Below are positions 36,871-47,811 of a stretch of DNA of 64,000 nucleotides, piece after piece. The position numbers and the translations under genes were made by a program. Source of the stretch: Juglans regia (Eukaryota > Streptophyta > Magnoliopsida > Fagales > Juglandaceae). A model generated the notes under the pieces. It worked only from the letters and a program-made list of their open reading frames with translations. It was not told the DNA's origin and did no database searches. The stretch spans positions 8,997,485 to 9,061,484 of the forward strand of contig NC_049909.1 in NCBI RefSeq assembly GCF_001411555.2, read 5' to 3'. Numbering within the stretch: position 1 is the first letter of the stretch; each line of letters begins with the position of its first letter.

Positions 36871-37904
36871 GACACTTGTGGTCCAACCAAGAAGAAAGGT
36901 CTAGATACCACAAAAGTAACGAAAAATTCTAGATATAAGTCTCACACTCTGTACACTCATTTAAAAATATATTATTTTACATTTTTATCTACGTAATGAA
37001 AATGATTTCAGACATGTTTGTAAGTAAAATACGATAAAAAAGTAAAATTACATGTTTTTAATTAAGTGAGTGTGCATGATGTAAGGCTTATGGGTAGCAC
37101 TGCTTGAAAGTGACTATGTACGCATTCGCCAGACATGACTTCACAGTTCAAACTCTCCATTATTTTCCTTTTTGGCTCTATTTATCCCTATGTGGGAGAG
37201 GAAAAGATCATCTAGGATCTCTTTGTTATAACAAGCTGCCATATCTGAGATTAACTAGATTTGAAAGAGAAATATTTTAGTCACAAAGAGATTATATGTA
37301 CAAAAGTTAAATTATAAAATTACTTTTATCGTAAAGTAGATCTAATGGATTATATAAAATCACTTCAATTTGTGATCGTTTACTTTTATGTAATTCTTTT
37401 GTGTCTCTGTAATATTCTTAACTTGAAAATGTTAGCAAAACTATCCAACAAATATGATTTTTGGTGCTCACATTCGTTCTAATCGCCTACCCATATTCTA
37501 TAAATATTGTTACCTTTTGAGTTCGATTGAATGCGTTCAGCTGCTAGCTTATAGTAATATTCAAAATAATTTTAAATAGCAATGATTTGGTTAGTCCAAT
37601 TCTGAAAGGAGAAAAACGCATCTGCATGTAGATAATACTACAGATCTTAATTAACAATTTCAAAGCTCAGTTACAAGCGCTGTAAAAAATTCTAAACATG
37701 TGTTTTTCTTATAAAGCATAAACAACATGCATTTACAAGTTGGAAATGTGGTGTAATTTGGTGATCATTCACTAAATTAATCGCCGTATCAGCTCCACCA
37801 GTGCGCGCTGTATATTTGTCAGACATATTTAATGTACTAAAGAATGTATATCGCACCACAAGAGGAAAAACAAAAACATTCTAAAAAGCAAGTGGGATAC
37901 ATAT
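36871..37904. promoter_or_regulatory. Upstream region of the NPF gene
   Basis: AT-rich unique-looking DNA with no coding potential; probable promoter. I see no repeat boundary until the TRIM at 37905. No individual binding site is called. Confidence 0.4.
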
Positions 37905-38200
37905 TGTTGAGAAATAATTTCATATTATCTGTAGATAAGATCTTGAGAATAAATAATTCTCTTTTATAAAACTAGTTTTATAAGATTAGTTAGATTTATC
38001 TTGATATCAGAGTCAGTCACAGGATGAATGGAGATTCATATTACTTACCTCGTGATAAGAATCAGAAAAAAATATTAATCTAACTACTCATGAGAGAAGG
38101 TGTTGAAGAATAATCATATATTACATATGGACAAGATCTTAAAAATGAACAATCATTTCTTATAAAACTGATTTTATAAAATGACACATCATTAATCTTA
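37905..38200 (+). mobile_element. Degenerate TRIM with two ~100-bp LTRs
   Basis: Two direct repeats begin tgttgagaaataattt (37905) and tgttgaagaataatca (38101), and share gataagatctt-like and ttataaaact-gttttataa blocks. The first is followed by TTGATATCAGAGTC (38001-38014), a degraded tRNA-Met primer site. The second is preceded by catgagagaagg, a purine tract. That order (LTR, primer site, purine tract, LTR) with only about 100 bp between is a TRIM. It lies about 1.1 kb upstream of the NPF start. No matching TSD remains. Confidence 0.7.
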
Positions 38201-39207
38201 ATGTTGAAGTTAGATTATAGCTTTTCATGTTGTAGGTAGAGTTCTCAACCTACATGGGTTGAATACTTTATTGATCTTAAGCACTAGTACTGGAGTCATC
38301 CGATAGTGGCCACTCATTCTGATCTGCATGCTAGCTGTTGCCTGCTAATGGCGGTACTGTCCTTTTGTTTCCCTGATCTCCACGTTGCGTGGCTAGGAGC
38401 CTTTAAATTTTAATGATCGTCTCCGTCTGGGCATGCACCATGCAGTATGTACGTAGTAGTTGTTTAGCTTCTCTTCGTCCTTTGGCGTGGTATGATCCCC
38501 TGAATGAATGTATTTCATCTTCTTGTGTACGTGTAGATCGACAGTTGGTACGTACGTACTAGACCAGATAAGTGGTGGAAAGTATATCATGTATTAGTTT
38601 AGAAATAATGGGATATTGCTAATTCCATTAGGTTAAAAGAATTTGGATTTAGCTTAGGTTTTGATTTCAAATCCATGCCATGATTTCGAATTCCTAATGT
38701 CACGATATTTAGAAAGTTAGACTAAATTTTAATCAAACTGAGGATTTGAATTTTAAAGACCCAAATCCAAAAATATTTTCTCCCATTCAAATGTATATAA
38801 TATAGAGAAAATTAAACAAATTAGTTCTCAATTAACACTTATAATTCAAAGTCTCTTAGTACTTATTGGCATGAAAATTCACATTAATTTAAATTTAAAG
38901 ATCTAAATGCATGCTAATTTAACACAAGAATGAATGATGTGGCCCAAGAGCAAAGCTCCCTTTTCGACAATGATATATGGTATAGATTGTTTTTGGTGCT
39001 TTCGTTCTGGTGAAGGTTAGTTATACTTATTGTGAGAGTTATGATCAAGTGGTCCGGGCCGGGGTAGCTTGTTGGATAGTTAAACCGAACAAAGATGGTA
39101 GTACTTTTGGTGACCCAAAGTCAGGTTGAGGAGGCGGGATAATCAAAGATGGGGGGGACGAAAACTTTGTATCAACATTTTCAGCCCCATATGGTCATGA
39201 CACCAAC
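38201..39207. other. Intergenic sequence, nothing recognised
   Basis: AT-rich with scattered short palindromes (for example gtaggtagagttctcaacctac near 38233). From about 38940 GC rises and may belong with the next open frame. No domain is recognised. Confidence 0.35.
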
Positions 39208-39552
39208 ATGAATAGGACAAAGGAAAATGACTTGTTGGATACTTTACAACTTTCTGTCAAGTTGATTTTGTATTATGTGACTCAAAACTTGTCATTCATT
39301 GGAGCTCACATAAAAGAGATCAGGTTCACTGATCTGCTATCTAGAAGTTATGAGAAACGATTCTTCATGTTTTCATGGAGTTCCATATTTCGGCAAGTTC
39401 ATGTGTGTATAGAGAAAAAAATTAATCAATCTGCAGATGTTTTCCCTAAACATGGAGCAAATGATGTTGGAACTATCTTGACTACAACCCTCCACCAAAA
39501 GAAGTTGAGCCTTGCTAGGTACAAGCGGTTTGGCGCACCAAACCGTGTATGA
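39208..39552 (+). other. Open frame of 114 codons, unrecognised
   Basis: An ATG-started frame whose product would include FTDLLSRSYEKRFFMFSWSS. I do not recognise a family, signal peptide or membrane segment. The last residues run into the MITE at 39522. It could be an exon of a decayed gene or transposon fragment continuing from about 38940. Translation is doubtful. Confidence 0.2.
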
Positions 39553-39717
39553 TCAACGGCTTTTTTTATTGAAAAAAAATAAAAGAAAAAAGAAATTTAA
39601 GAGAAGAAAGAGGTCATTTGTCTCAAAAATCATTTCCGCCTTTAATTCGTACCGTTTCATTAAATAAATACCTTACATATCAGCATTGATGCACGATTTG
39701 GTACATGAACTCGCTTG
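39522..39717. mobile_element. MITE with hairpin-tipped inverted ends
   Basis: The left end CAAGCGGTTTGGCGCACCAAACCGTG is matched imperfectly by the inverted right end (39692-39717). Inside the left end, cggtttgg and ccaaaccg (39526-39533, 39538-39545) form a perfect 8-bp stem with a 4-base loop. The interior is AT-rich and non-coding, about 195 bp in all. The TSD is not clear. Superfamily unassigned. Confidence 0.5.
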
Positions 39718-39882
39718 CAATAAGACTTTTCTAAAAAAGTTAGGGATTATTTGAGGATTGATAGAGCTACTCTATATACCACATCTACATTGTAAATGGC
39801 ATAAGTTTTTGTGGTTTGAATTTTGTTTCCTTTCCTAAATATATATTTGGAAATTATTTTTACATCGGAGATTTATAAACAC

Positions 39883-39982
39883 NNNNNNNNNNNNNNNNNN
39901 NNNNNNNNNNNNNNNNNNNNNNNNNNNNNNNNNNNNNNNNNNNNNNNNNNNNNNNNNNNNNNNNNNNNNNNNNNNNNNNNNN
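39883..39982. other. Assembly gap (100 N)
   Basis: Exactly 100 N, a conventional unknown-size gap. Open frames reading through it are artefacts. Confidence 0.99.
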
Positions 39983-41430
39983 ATCATTCTTTTCCGAGGG
40001 TTATTAATACAATTTAGATATTGTCCTCTCCAAATCTCACACAAAAGAAATATACTTTGCACCAACCGCATTTCAATAATGGTGAATGTTAGGTGTTGGC
40101 CATTCGTGTTGGATCGCTAAAAAATCAATGCAACTTCATCCCACTAGCTAAAAGCGAAGGGATATTTAAAGTAGAGAAGGGAATGACTGGTAGGATATTT
40201 CTAGAATTTAGAAAGAGAATCTTCTCTTCTAATTCAGAAACTGTCTTGTAGCGCCCACTCTGTTTACAATTCCAATTGGTTGATGTACTTCTGTGTGACA
40301 CTGGCCTGATAGAAGTCGATCAAGCCGGCCATTTGTCTATAAGCAAATGGTCTCAATCTTCTTCTTTCTTTGCATTACTTTAAACCATTAGATCCTAAAT
40401 GTCTTGTGTGGAAGGAAGTAGATGACAGACTTTTCTTTTTCTCACCTCACAAAATATACTATTAGATTGCATCTGACCACCTGATCGATGAAGGATTGAA
40501 CATAACCTCCTTGCTTTTGGAGATGACAGTGGCTTTACACAACATCTTGACCATCCACACTATGCTAATAAAATCCCAACGAGACTGACCTAGTTCGTGT
40601 TCTTTTCAAGTGATCACGTTTTATATCTTTGACACACTAGGAAGGTCGATGGTGTGAGAAAGAAACAACCAATTCCTTTTAAATGAAAAGGATTGGATTG
40701 GGTGGAAGGTAAATTTATTTCTTAACTTGTGAAGACAATCCTAATCAAATTTGTGGCAATGAAGATCATCTGATATCATATACTCTTTGCTTGATGCAAG
40801 CATGCATTATAAATTGTAAGTGAGGCTTCAAGGAAGGAAAAAAGGGGGCCGGGGGGATCTCACCTCGAAATCATGGAAGTAAATCTACTCACCAAAAGCT
40901 CAAACAAACATATGATTTGAATCAAGCCTTAGGTCATGTTGAGTTAGTCGGATTTAAGTCATTAATAAGTAAACCATAACCCAATCCAAATAACAAACAT
41001 ATGATAGAGTACTACGAGTCTACTTCAATCACATTATTATCATTTTCATCTCCAAAAAAAATTTCGCATTTGCTTCTCTCATACATACATATAAATAAAT
41101 TGACAACATCTATAAGATGAGGGTTATGGTATAGATCCAAAATGAAAGGTATCAGAAACTCAAGTGTCTTTGATACTCAAAATATGTGAACTAGTTCAAG
41201 AGAAATCTAAGAAACCAATAAATTTCTATTAAAATTGGAAATGTGAGAGGTACATGAGAAACATGATGTTAGAAATGTATACTACTAGTTTTAGGACTTT
41301 TGGATTTAAAGGTTAGGACCAAAACAATAGGAAACCACATATATATCAACTGCTATCTAGCTATTTATTTGGTTAAACCATTATTCCATAATACAAGTAT
41401 TTTCCAAGCATCTATCTGCCATTTTGTTTG
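39983..41430. other. Intergenic sequence, nothing recognised
   Basis: AT-rich DNA with no coding region, repeat boundary or terminal motif that I can identify. Confidence 0.4.
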
Positions 41431-41578
41431 GGTCTTGTTTGGATAGTAAAAGTATTTCATCATTATAATTTTTTTAAATTTTAAAATAATATTAATATTA
41501 AAAAATAATATTCTAACAATATTTTATTCAATTTTTAACTTTTATCTCATCTCAAATACTCACTATCCAAACATCGCC
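41431..41578. mobile_element. AT-rich MITE with GTTTGGATAGT ends
   Basis: The left end ggtcttgtttggatagt (41431-41447) and the inverted right end (41562-41578) match at 14 of 17 positions. The 148-bp interior is A/T-rich and non-coding. Ends of this type with internal tgagatgag words belong to a MITE family I associate with Fagales (recollection). A related relic is at 53500-53705. Confidence 0.75.
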
Positions 41579-42253
41579 TTAATCAAACACATTTTTATGA
41601 ATGAAACTAGATTTGGGAGAAACTCTCAATAATAAATATGGGTTTCAATACATATTTTGATTTTCTTGTTAATTTTAATTTTATATTTAAATGAAACGAA
41701 ATTCTTGATTTACAAAGAAAAATTATAAAATTATATTTATAAACTAATGTAATTTAGTGCGAGATATCATATTCTCAAATTTCTTTGTCAAACTTTTTTT
41801 TAATATTGTACCTAAGACATAGTAAAACTTATTTTATTGCAGTACGATAGATTAATTAAACGTCTCGCAATTAACAACAATTTATAACTCTCTCTTTTGA
41901 AGAACAGCTAGAAAGAGAATGCCCACTTACCACCTAGGTGGAGCAGGTCAGATCGATTCGCCGTAGCAGTCCTTGCTGCATAAGGCCCTCACATCAATAG
42001 AAAATTGGATTGGGTGGATGTGACCGATCAGTGGCCGGGGATTTTCAGATCGTAGATTGTTCAATTTGTCTTCATTCTTCTTGAAAGGAAATAAGGACAA
42101 AAAAAATATAATAATAAAAAAAATAATAACAACTGTTTGTGAGCCTATTGGCCACCCCACAGCCTAGCGTGTGCGCCCAAACTACGTGTCATGTCAACTT
42201 TTATGGATGGAAAATGATACCCTTACTACGCTGTACTACCGGCCTACTACCCG
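41579..42253. other. Intergenic sequence left of the gypsy element
   Basis: AT-rich, no gene recognised. It ends ttta immediately before the gap, which equals the first four bases of the expected target duplication. Confidence 0.4.
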
Positions 42254-42257
42254 TTTA

Positions 42258-42357
42258 NNNNNNNNNNNNNNNNNNNNNNNNNNNNNNNNNNNNNNNNNNN
42301 NNNNNNNNNNNNNNNNNNNNNNNNNNNNNNNNNNNNNNNNNNNNNNNNNNNNNNNNN
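42258..42357. other. Assembly gap (100 N) inside an LTR
   Basis: 100 N replace sequence that corresponds to 47812-48598 of the other LTR (about 787 bp). The true missing length is therefore probably near 790 bp. Confidence 0.97.
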
Positions 42358-43795
42358 GAGTCGGCACGAATCTCTCGTCTGATCCCATTGTCGCCCAGCG
42401 ACAATCCAGGGGACGTTACTCAGTTTATTCCGCTCCCGAGTAACCAGAGGAGCTCCACCGAGATAATGCCCCATCTCGGCTTGGGGTCGTGATACGCACG
42501 CACCCAAATTCCATTCTCACATGAAAACCCAGTTTTCATAAACACATGAACATGAATGCAATACACGAAAACCCAGTTTTCTTTACAAACATGATCATGC
42601 ATGAAATAATGATATGTACATGTACCAACACAAATCCACATTCCTCAATAACCAATAACCAATCCAATCAAACCAACCCAAACAACTCCAATCATAAATC
42701 CATCCGACCCCCGTACTCCTCGGACTCAGTCCGGCATGCCAAAAAAAATACAGTGAAATGCGTTAGTGCAAAAATACATAAAATTCATGAGAACTCTTTG
42801 GAGAAATACTTACAGTGCAATAAAGCAATTTCCGAAGGATCACGAAGCTGAAAAAGGCGACGTCTGAGCAACACCACAGTGTAAAATACACTGTGGCCGT
42901 GGGTCACAAATACCCAATTTTCAACGGAGACAAACGAAGACCCCAAAATGATAGGGTAGGGCCTAGAGAGGTCGGTGAAGCCAATGGTGGTGGTGGTTTG
43001 CCGTGGATGACGGCGCAAATGGTGGTTTAAGGCCAAAAATGCCGAAATCGGAGATGGAATTGGTGGGGCTTCACCGGTAACGGATCGGAGCCGGGGTTGG
43101 GTCCAAAGGGTTGCCAAGAGGTCGGGGATGAAGTGGTAGGAAGATGGTGGCCGGAGGTGGAGCAACGGCGGCGCTGGAGCGAAAGTGGCGCCGCGGCTTT
43201 GGAGGGTGCGTGTGGGCTACCGGCGGCGAGATGGGGGCTGGGATTTGGGGGGTGAGGTCGCCGGAGGGAAGGGGTGCTAGTCGGCCGGGCGGTGTCGCGC
43301 ACGGCAGCGCGACGGCGGCTGGGCTAGGAGGTGGACGGACGCACGGGTAGAGAGAGAAAGAGAGGGCTCGCACACGGGGGGAAAAGCAGCGGGAAAGAAA
43401 GAAAAAAGAAAGAAAAAGAGAAAAAGAAAAGAAGAAAGAGAGGAAAGAGAAAAATAGAGGGAAAGAAATGAGGTCTAGTCCTCATAACTTGGGTCACGAA
43501 AATGATCCAACGGAAATGATTTTAAAACCACAAATTAAGTAAAATAATTTAAACGTAATGGTAAAGTCAATTTGAAATAATTAAATCTCACAATAATTAA
43601 ATAAATATTAAAAGTAATTTAAATGCATAACAATAAATAAATATTAAGAAAGCACATAAAAATAATTTTCAACAAATTAAAAATCCTAAAAATAACCCAA
43701 TTAAAAAATCCAATAATTTTAAAATAAGAGAATAAATTTTGAATCCATAAAAATAATTCATTCAGTAAAAATACACTAAAATACGGGGTGTTACA
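42358..43795 (-). mobile_element. 3' LTR, 5' portion
   Basis: Starts TGTAACACCCCG at 43795 (minus strand) directly after the purine tract, and is collinear with 48599-50023. It carries the perfect hairpin ccacagtgta-aaa-tacactgtgg (42874-42896) and a GC-rich, purine-biased segment near 43000-43480. Confidence 0.92.
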
Positions 43796-45426
43796 TCCTC
43801 TCCCCCTTAAATAAAATTTCGTCCTCGAAATTGGCAAGGTCAACATTAAGACTAAGACAAGAATAAGATTCAACTAAGAGCAGACTAAGAACATACCGCC
43901 CAAAATAGTCCAGCAAGGCCACTCTATAAGCAACAAGCCCAACCTTCTCTACGATCTGAAAATGGCCAACATATCTTGGACTAAACTTTCCTTTCTTACC
44001 AAAGCGCTTAAAGCCTTTCATAAGAGAGACTTTAAGATAAACCCAATCACTTACTTCGAAGGATAAGTCTCTTCTGCTTATATCTGTGTAACTCTTCTGG
44101 CAACTTTGCTCTTCCGCCATTTTAGTCCCTTATAAACTGAACTTGATCCTTCATTTCTTGAATTATCTCAGGCCCAAACAATTTGCTCTCGCCGACTTCA
44201 TCCCAACACAAGGGCGATCTACACTTCCTTCCATACAAAGCTTCATACGGGGCCATCTGAATGGAGGAATGAAAACTGTTATTATAAGAGAATTCAATAA
44301 GCGGTAGATGATTCTCCCAACTTCCTTGAAATTCTGTGACACAAGACCGCAACATATCCTCTAGAGTCTGAATAGTACGCTCTAATTGACCGTCTGTTTG
44401 AGGGTGATACGCAGAACTAAACTTCAACTTAGTGCCTAAAGCTGCCTGCAAGCTCTTCCAAAAATGGGACGTAAACCGCGGGTCCCGATCTGACACGATA
44501 CTCTTGGGTACTCCATGCAAACGCACTATCTCCTTGACTTATAACCGAGTCAACTTACCCAAAGAGTCAGTATTAATAACAGGCAAGAAATGGGCACTCT
44601 TGGTCAACCGATCAACAATCACCCAAATTGAGTTCTTCCCACTAGGAGTTCTCGATAAACCCACAACAAAATCCATAGAAATATCATCCCACTTCCACTC
44701 AGGAATAGGGAGAGGTTGAAGTCTACCAGCAGGTCTTTGATGCTCAGCCTTTACTCGACGACACGTGTCATATTTCTCAATAAACAAAGCGATGTCCAAC
44801 TTCATTCCTCCCCACCAGAAATTCCTCTTTAAATCTCGATACATCTTCGTGCTTCCTGGATGAACTGAATAAGGAGCCGCATGGGCTTCTGCCAAAATCC
44901 GCTCTTTAAATTCAGAATCTCGGGGAATCACTCTACGATCCCGAAACCGAAGAATACCATCCTTATCCAAGCTGTAATTCAAGGGTCCTCTAGACTTCCT
45001 GACTCTTTTCCTGATAGCTAACAATGTAGGATCCCTTCTTTGAAGAGTCTTCAATTCTTCAAAATCCACTACTCGGACATCCAAGACTGACGATAACAAT
45101 TCCTCTTGCTGTGAACTCTCGATAAGAAGTCTCCTCATTCCAAAAAGGAGAGAGTCCAGATCTGATGACTCTGCTTCATCCACTTGTTGAGATTTCCTAC
45201 TCAAAGCATCAGCGACTAAATTCGCCTTTCCTGGATGATACTCGATCTCACATTGATAGTCGCTAATCAACTCTAACCACCGTCTCTGTCTCATATTGAG
45301 ATTCTTCTGAGTAAACAGATGCTTCAAGCTCTTGTGATCAGTAAAAACTTCACAGGCTTCACCATACAGATAATGCCGCCAAATCTTAAGAGCAAAAACT
45401 ATTGCCGCCAACTCCAAATCAACACC
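43791..45426 (-). pseudogene. Ty3/gypsy pol remnant: RNase H and integrase
   Basis: The relic starts abruptly at [14 protein letters not shown] (about 45426), inside RNase H, and includes [11 protein letters not shown] and [10 protein letters not shown]. Integrase follows: the zinc-binding region, with the first Cys of CxxC replaced by Tyr ([10 protein letters not shown]), then a D,D-35-E core seen as [21 protein letters not shown] and [20 protein letters not shown] premature TAA lies at 44539-44541 and a frameshift near 44122-44135. A C-terminal piece (KGKFSPRYVGHFQIVEKVG) leads to an ending FEDEILFKGERM whose stop codon is formed by the first LTR bases. No chromodomain is visible. RNase H removes the RNA template and integrase joins the cDNA to the genome; this copy can do neither intact. 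Confidence 0.9.
43796..43808 (-). promoter_or_regulatory. Polypurine tract
   Basis: Minus-strand AAGGGGGAGAGGA immediately precedes the 3' LTR start at 43795 and would prime second-strand synthesis. It also encodes the last residues of pol. Confidence 0.92.
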
Positions 45427-47797
45427 TATGCTACAACTTCTAAACCTCCATTGAATTCTACTTTTGGTAACCTAATAGCCACTTCCAAAGCTAACCATCA
45501 ATAACAAATTGCACAACTAAATTATTAAACTTCAATTACAAGTATCTTGTCAAAATTCAAGTCACCACTAATTCCCCAAAATCAGCACAATCTGAACTCC
45601 TGACTACAACCAAAAATACCACGCTCCTGCTGCGCACTCTGATATTCGCCACATGCATAAAACTTATGTCCTCATGAAACTAACACCATCAAGTACAAGG
45701 TAGCTCCATTCCTATTGACCAAAAACTCTTATCACATCTTGGTAGAAAAATACTCCCTTTCCAAAAACCACGAATTATAACTCAAATTCCTCAATTAACT
45801 CTCGCAACCTTAATCAAAATCAATACCATAAAATACAACCATGATCATTGACAGAAACCCAAACTCAAACAACCTCAGCTTCCCAAATTGAAAATAAGCA
45901 ATCTCAACCCAAAATACATCACTTACATTCTGAACAACATCTAATCTAGCGGTGACTAAACTCACTACGAACCACCATAGACTACACCAAAACATCATCA
46001 AAACCTTCTTGGTAACTCACCCACTTATCTCTACTCCTACAAGCTAGCATTAACACACAGCTAGTTCCTTCAATAGTACATCACTATTAAACCTCAAGGC
46101 AAACCATACTGCTCAAATCTTCAATCCACCAAAAGTCATTGCAAAGCACCCAAGGATCCTAATGCTTAATTAACCGCATACTTGATCATCTTATCCACTG
46201 TTGATACCTAAGGTTCAACTTCGAAGATCTTATCATACACCATACATGATGTCCCAACAATCTCTCTTCCGGTTAAATAACAATGTCCTTAATTCAACCA
46301 ACTGGATGCTCAATTCCCAAAAGAAAGTATAACCTCAAAAATTTAAATTCCTAGGTGACCTCAAGTCACAATTAATTCCTGAAGATAATCACAATAACTA
46401 TTCCCAACCATGCTTCATTGAGTAACCCACTTCAACTGCACACTTCGATCAACTCACCAAAAACTCCAAGCCAAGGTCTCTTAAATTACCACTATTGTGT
46501 CAACTCTTCTCCAACACCTACCAAAGTCTCTTCCTCCAACCAAAATGAGACTAGGACTTATACTCTCTGAAATCCATAACCACTCACCACTCCTATACGT
46601 CAATGTCACGCACCCTTAGCCAAAACCAATAATCCTCCAAACGTGCAGATGATCATCATTACCATTTCCATCACTAGACCTATATCCTCGAAATCAACAA
46701 GAATCATTTCCTAAATCTGCACCATCTATCATCCTTAAAATTGATACAGATTAAATCCTCAACCTATCACTGAAACATCGAGCTAAAAGCAATAATCTTT
46801 CGAATTAGATCAACATCCTCAATCCTCAGAAAATACACGAACTAGATAATCACCTTCAGTCTCCAAAGAAATTATCCTAAAAAAAATTCTCATATCAGTA
46901 ACTCAACTCTCATCAATCCTATTTTAATTCAGTCCTTCAACTTTGTAATTCTAAAACCTTAAACAAAATAAAAATCATTTTCTGAAATCCTTAAAATCGA
47001 TGACCTCAAATCTAAAACATTCACCCTATAAAACTTGTAAATTCTAAAACTCCAAATGTTATCAAATTGCTTATCAAGGTCGGCAAGATCGAAAACTTCT
47101 AATCTAAGTAATCCTTTAATTGCTTGTTGAACCTACTACCTTAAATCTCATAACTTATTTCCTAAAAACTATGAAGCCTCAAACCTCAGATGAACTTATC
47201 ATAAATCTAACCTTGAAATTTGTTGAACTTACAACCTCCTAACCCAAAAACTCATTACATAAATTCTACGGAACCTAAGACCTTAATTATCCTAAGCAAT
47301 TTAAAATTATTCCCCTCCTTAACAGCAATTCGAATTCCTACTCCAAAAAGTTCACCCTGACCATGATGTTCGAGCCTCGATATTAAAACAAACCAATCAC
47401 CAAGAGTTCAAGCCTACTACATCAAATATTCAAGCCTAACAATGGCCTTCTCAGTCATACTATCTTCCTGTCATAGCGTAATCCTTAACCCGCCTTTCAA
47501 TTCCGAACAAAACAAAACAAACAAAATCAAATCATAACAAATAAAATTTCATACATAAAATAGCATACGACAAAATGCATAAAATCAATGAAGTAGCTCA
47601 CAATAAAATGATTAAAACAATAAAATAACATACCATAAAATAAATCAATAAAATAAATAAACAAACAAGTAATATACAACTAACTAAATAAAACCAATAA
47701 AACCACAAACTTTAAATTAAATAATTTTCAAATCACAACTTTTAAAACTTTCTGGTACTGCACCTATGGGACATGTGGTTTTACCCAGAGCCGAACT
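45427..47797 (-). mobile_element. 2.4-kb untranslated leader
   Basis: A/C-rich on the plus strand (G/T-rich on the minus strand), many stops, and repeated words like those at 2392-4051. It joins the RNase H relic directly at about 45426, so a deletion removed gag to mid-pol. It does not resemble any coding domain. Confidence 0.7.
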
Positions 47798-47809
47798 GCT
47801 CTGATACCA
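47798..47809 (-). promoter_or_regulatory. Primer-binding site (initiator tRNA-Met)
   Basis: Minus-strand TGGTATCAGAGC, a perfect match to the tRNA-Met complement, two bases from the LTR end at 47812. Confidence 0.95.
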
Positions 47810-47811
47810 CC

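Noticed and set aside
39823..40071. Open frames spanning an N run
   Set aside because: They exist only because N codons are read as open; the gap is unsequenced.
42871..43373. Apparent proline/arginine-rich proteins on both strands
   Set aside because: GC-rich LTR sequence duplicated at 49060-49690. The frames have no start context or known domain.
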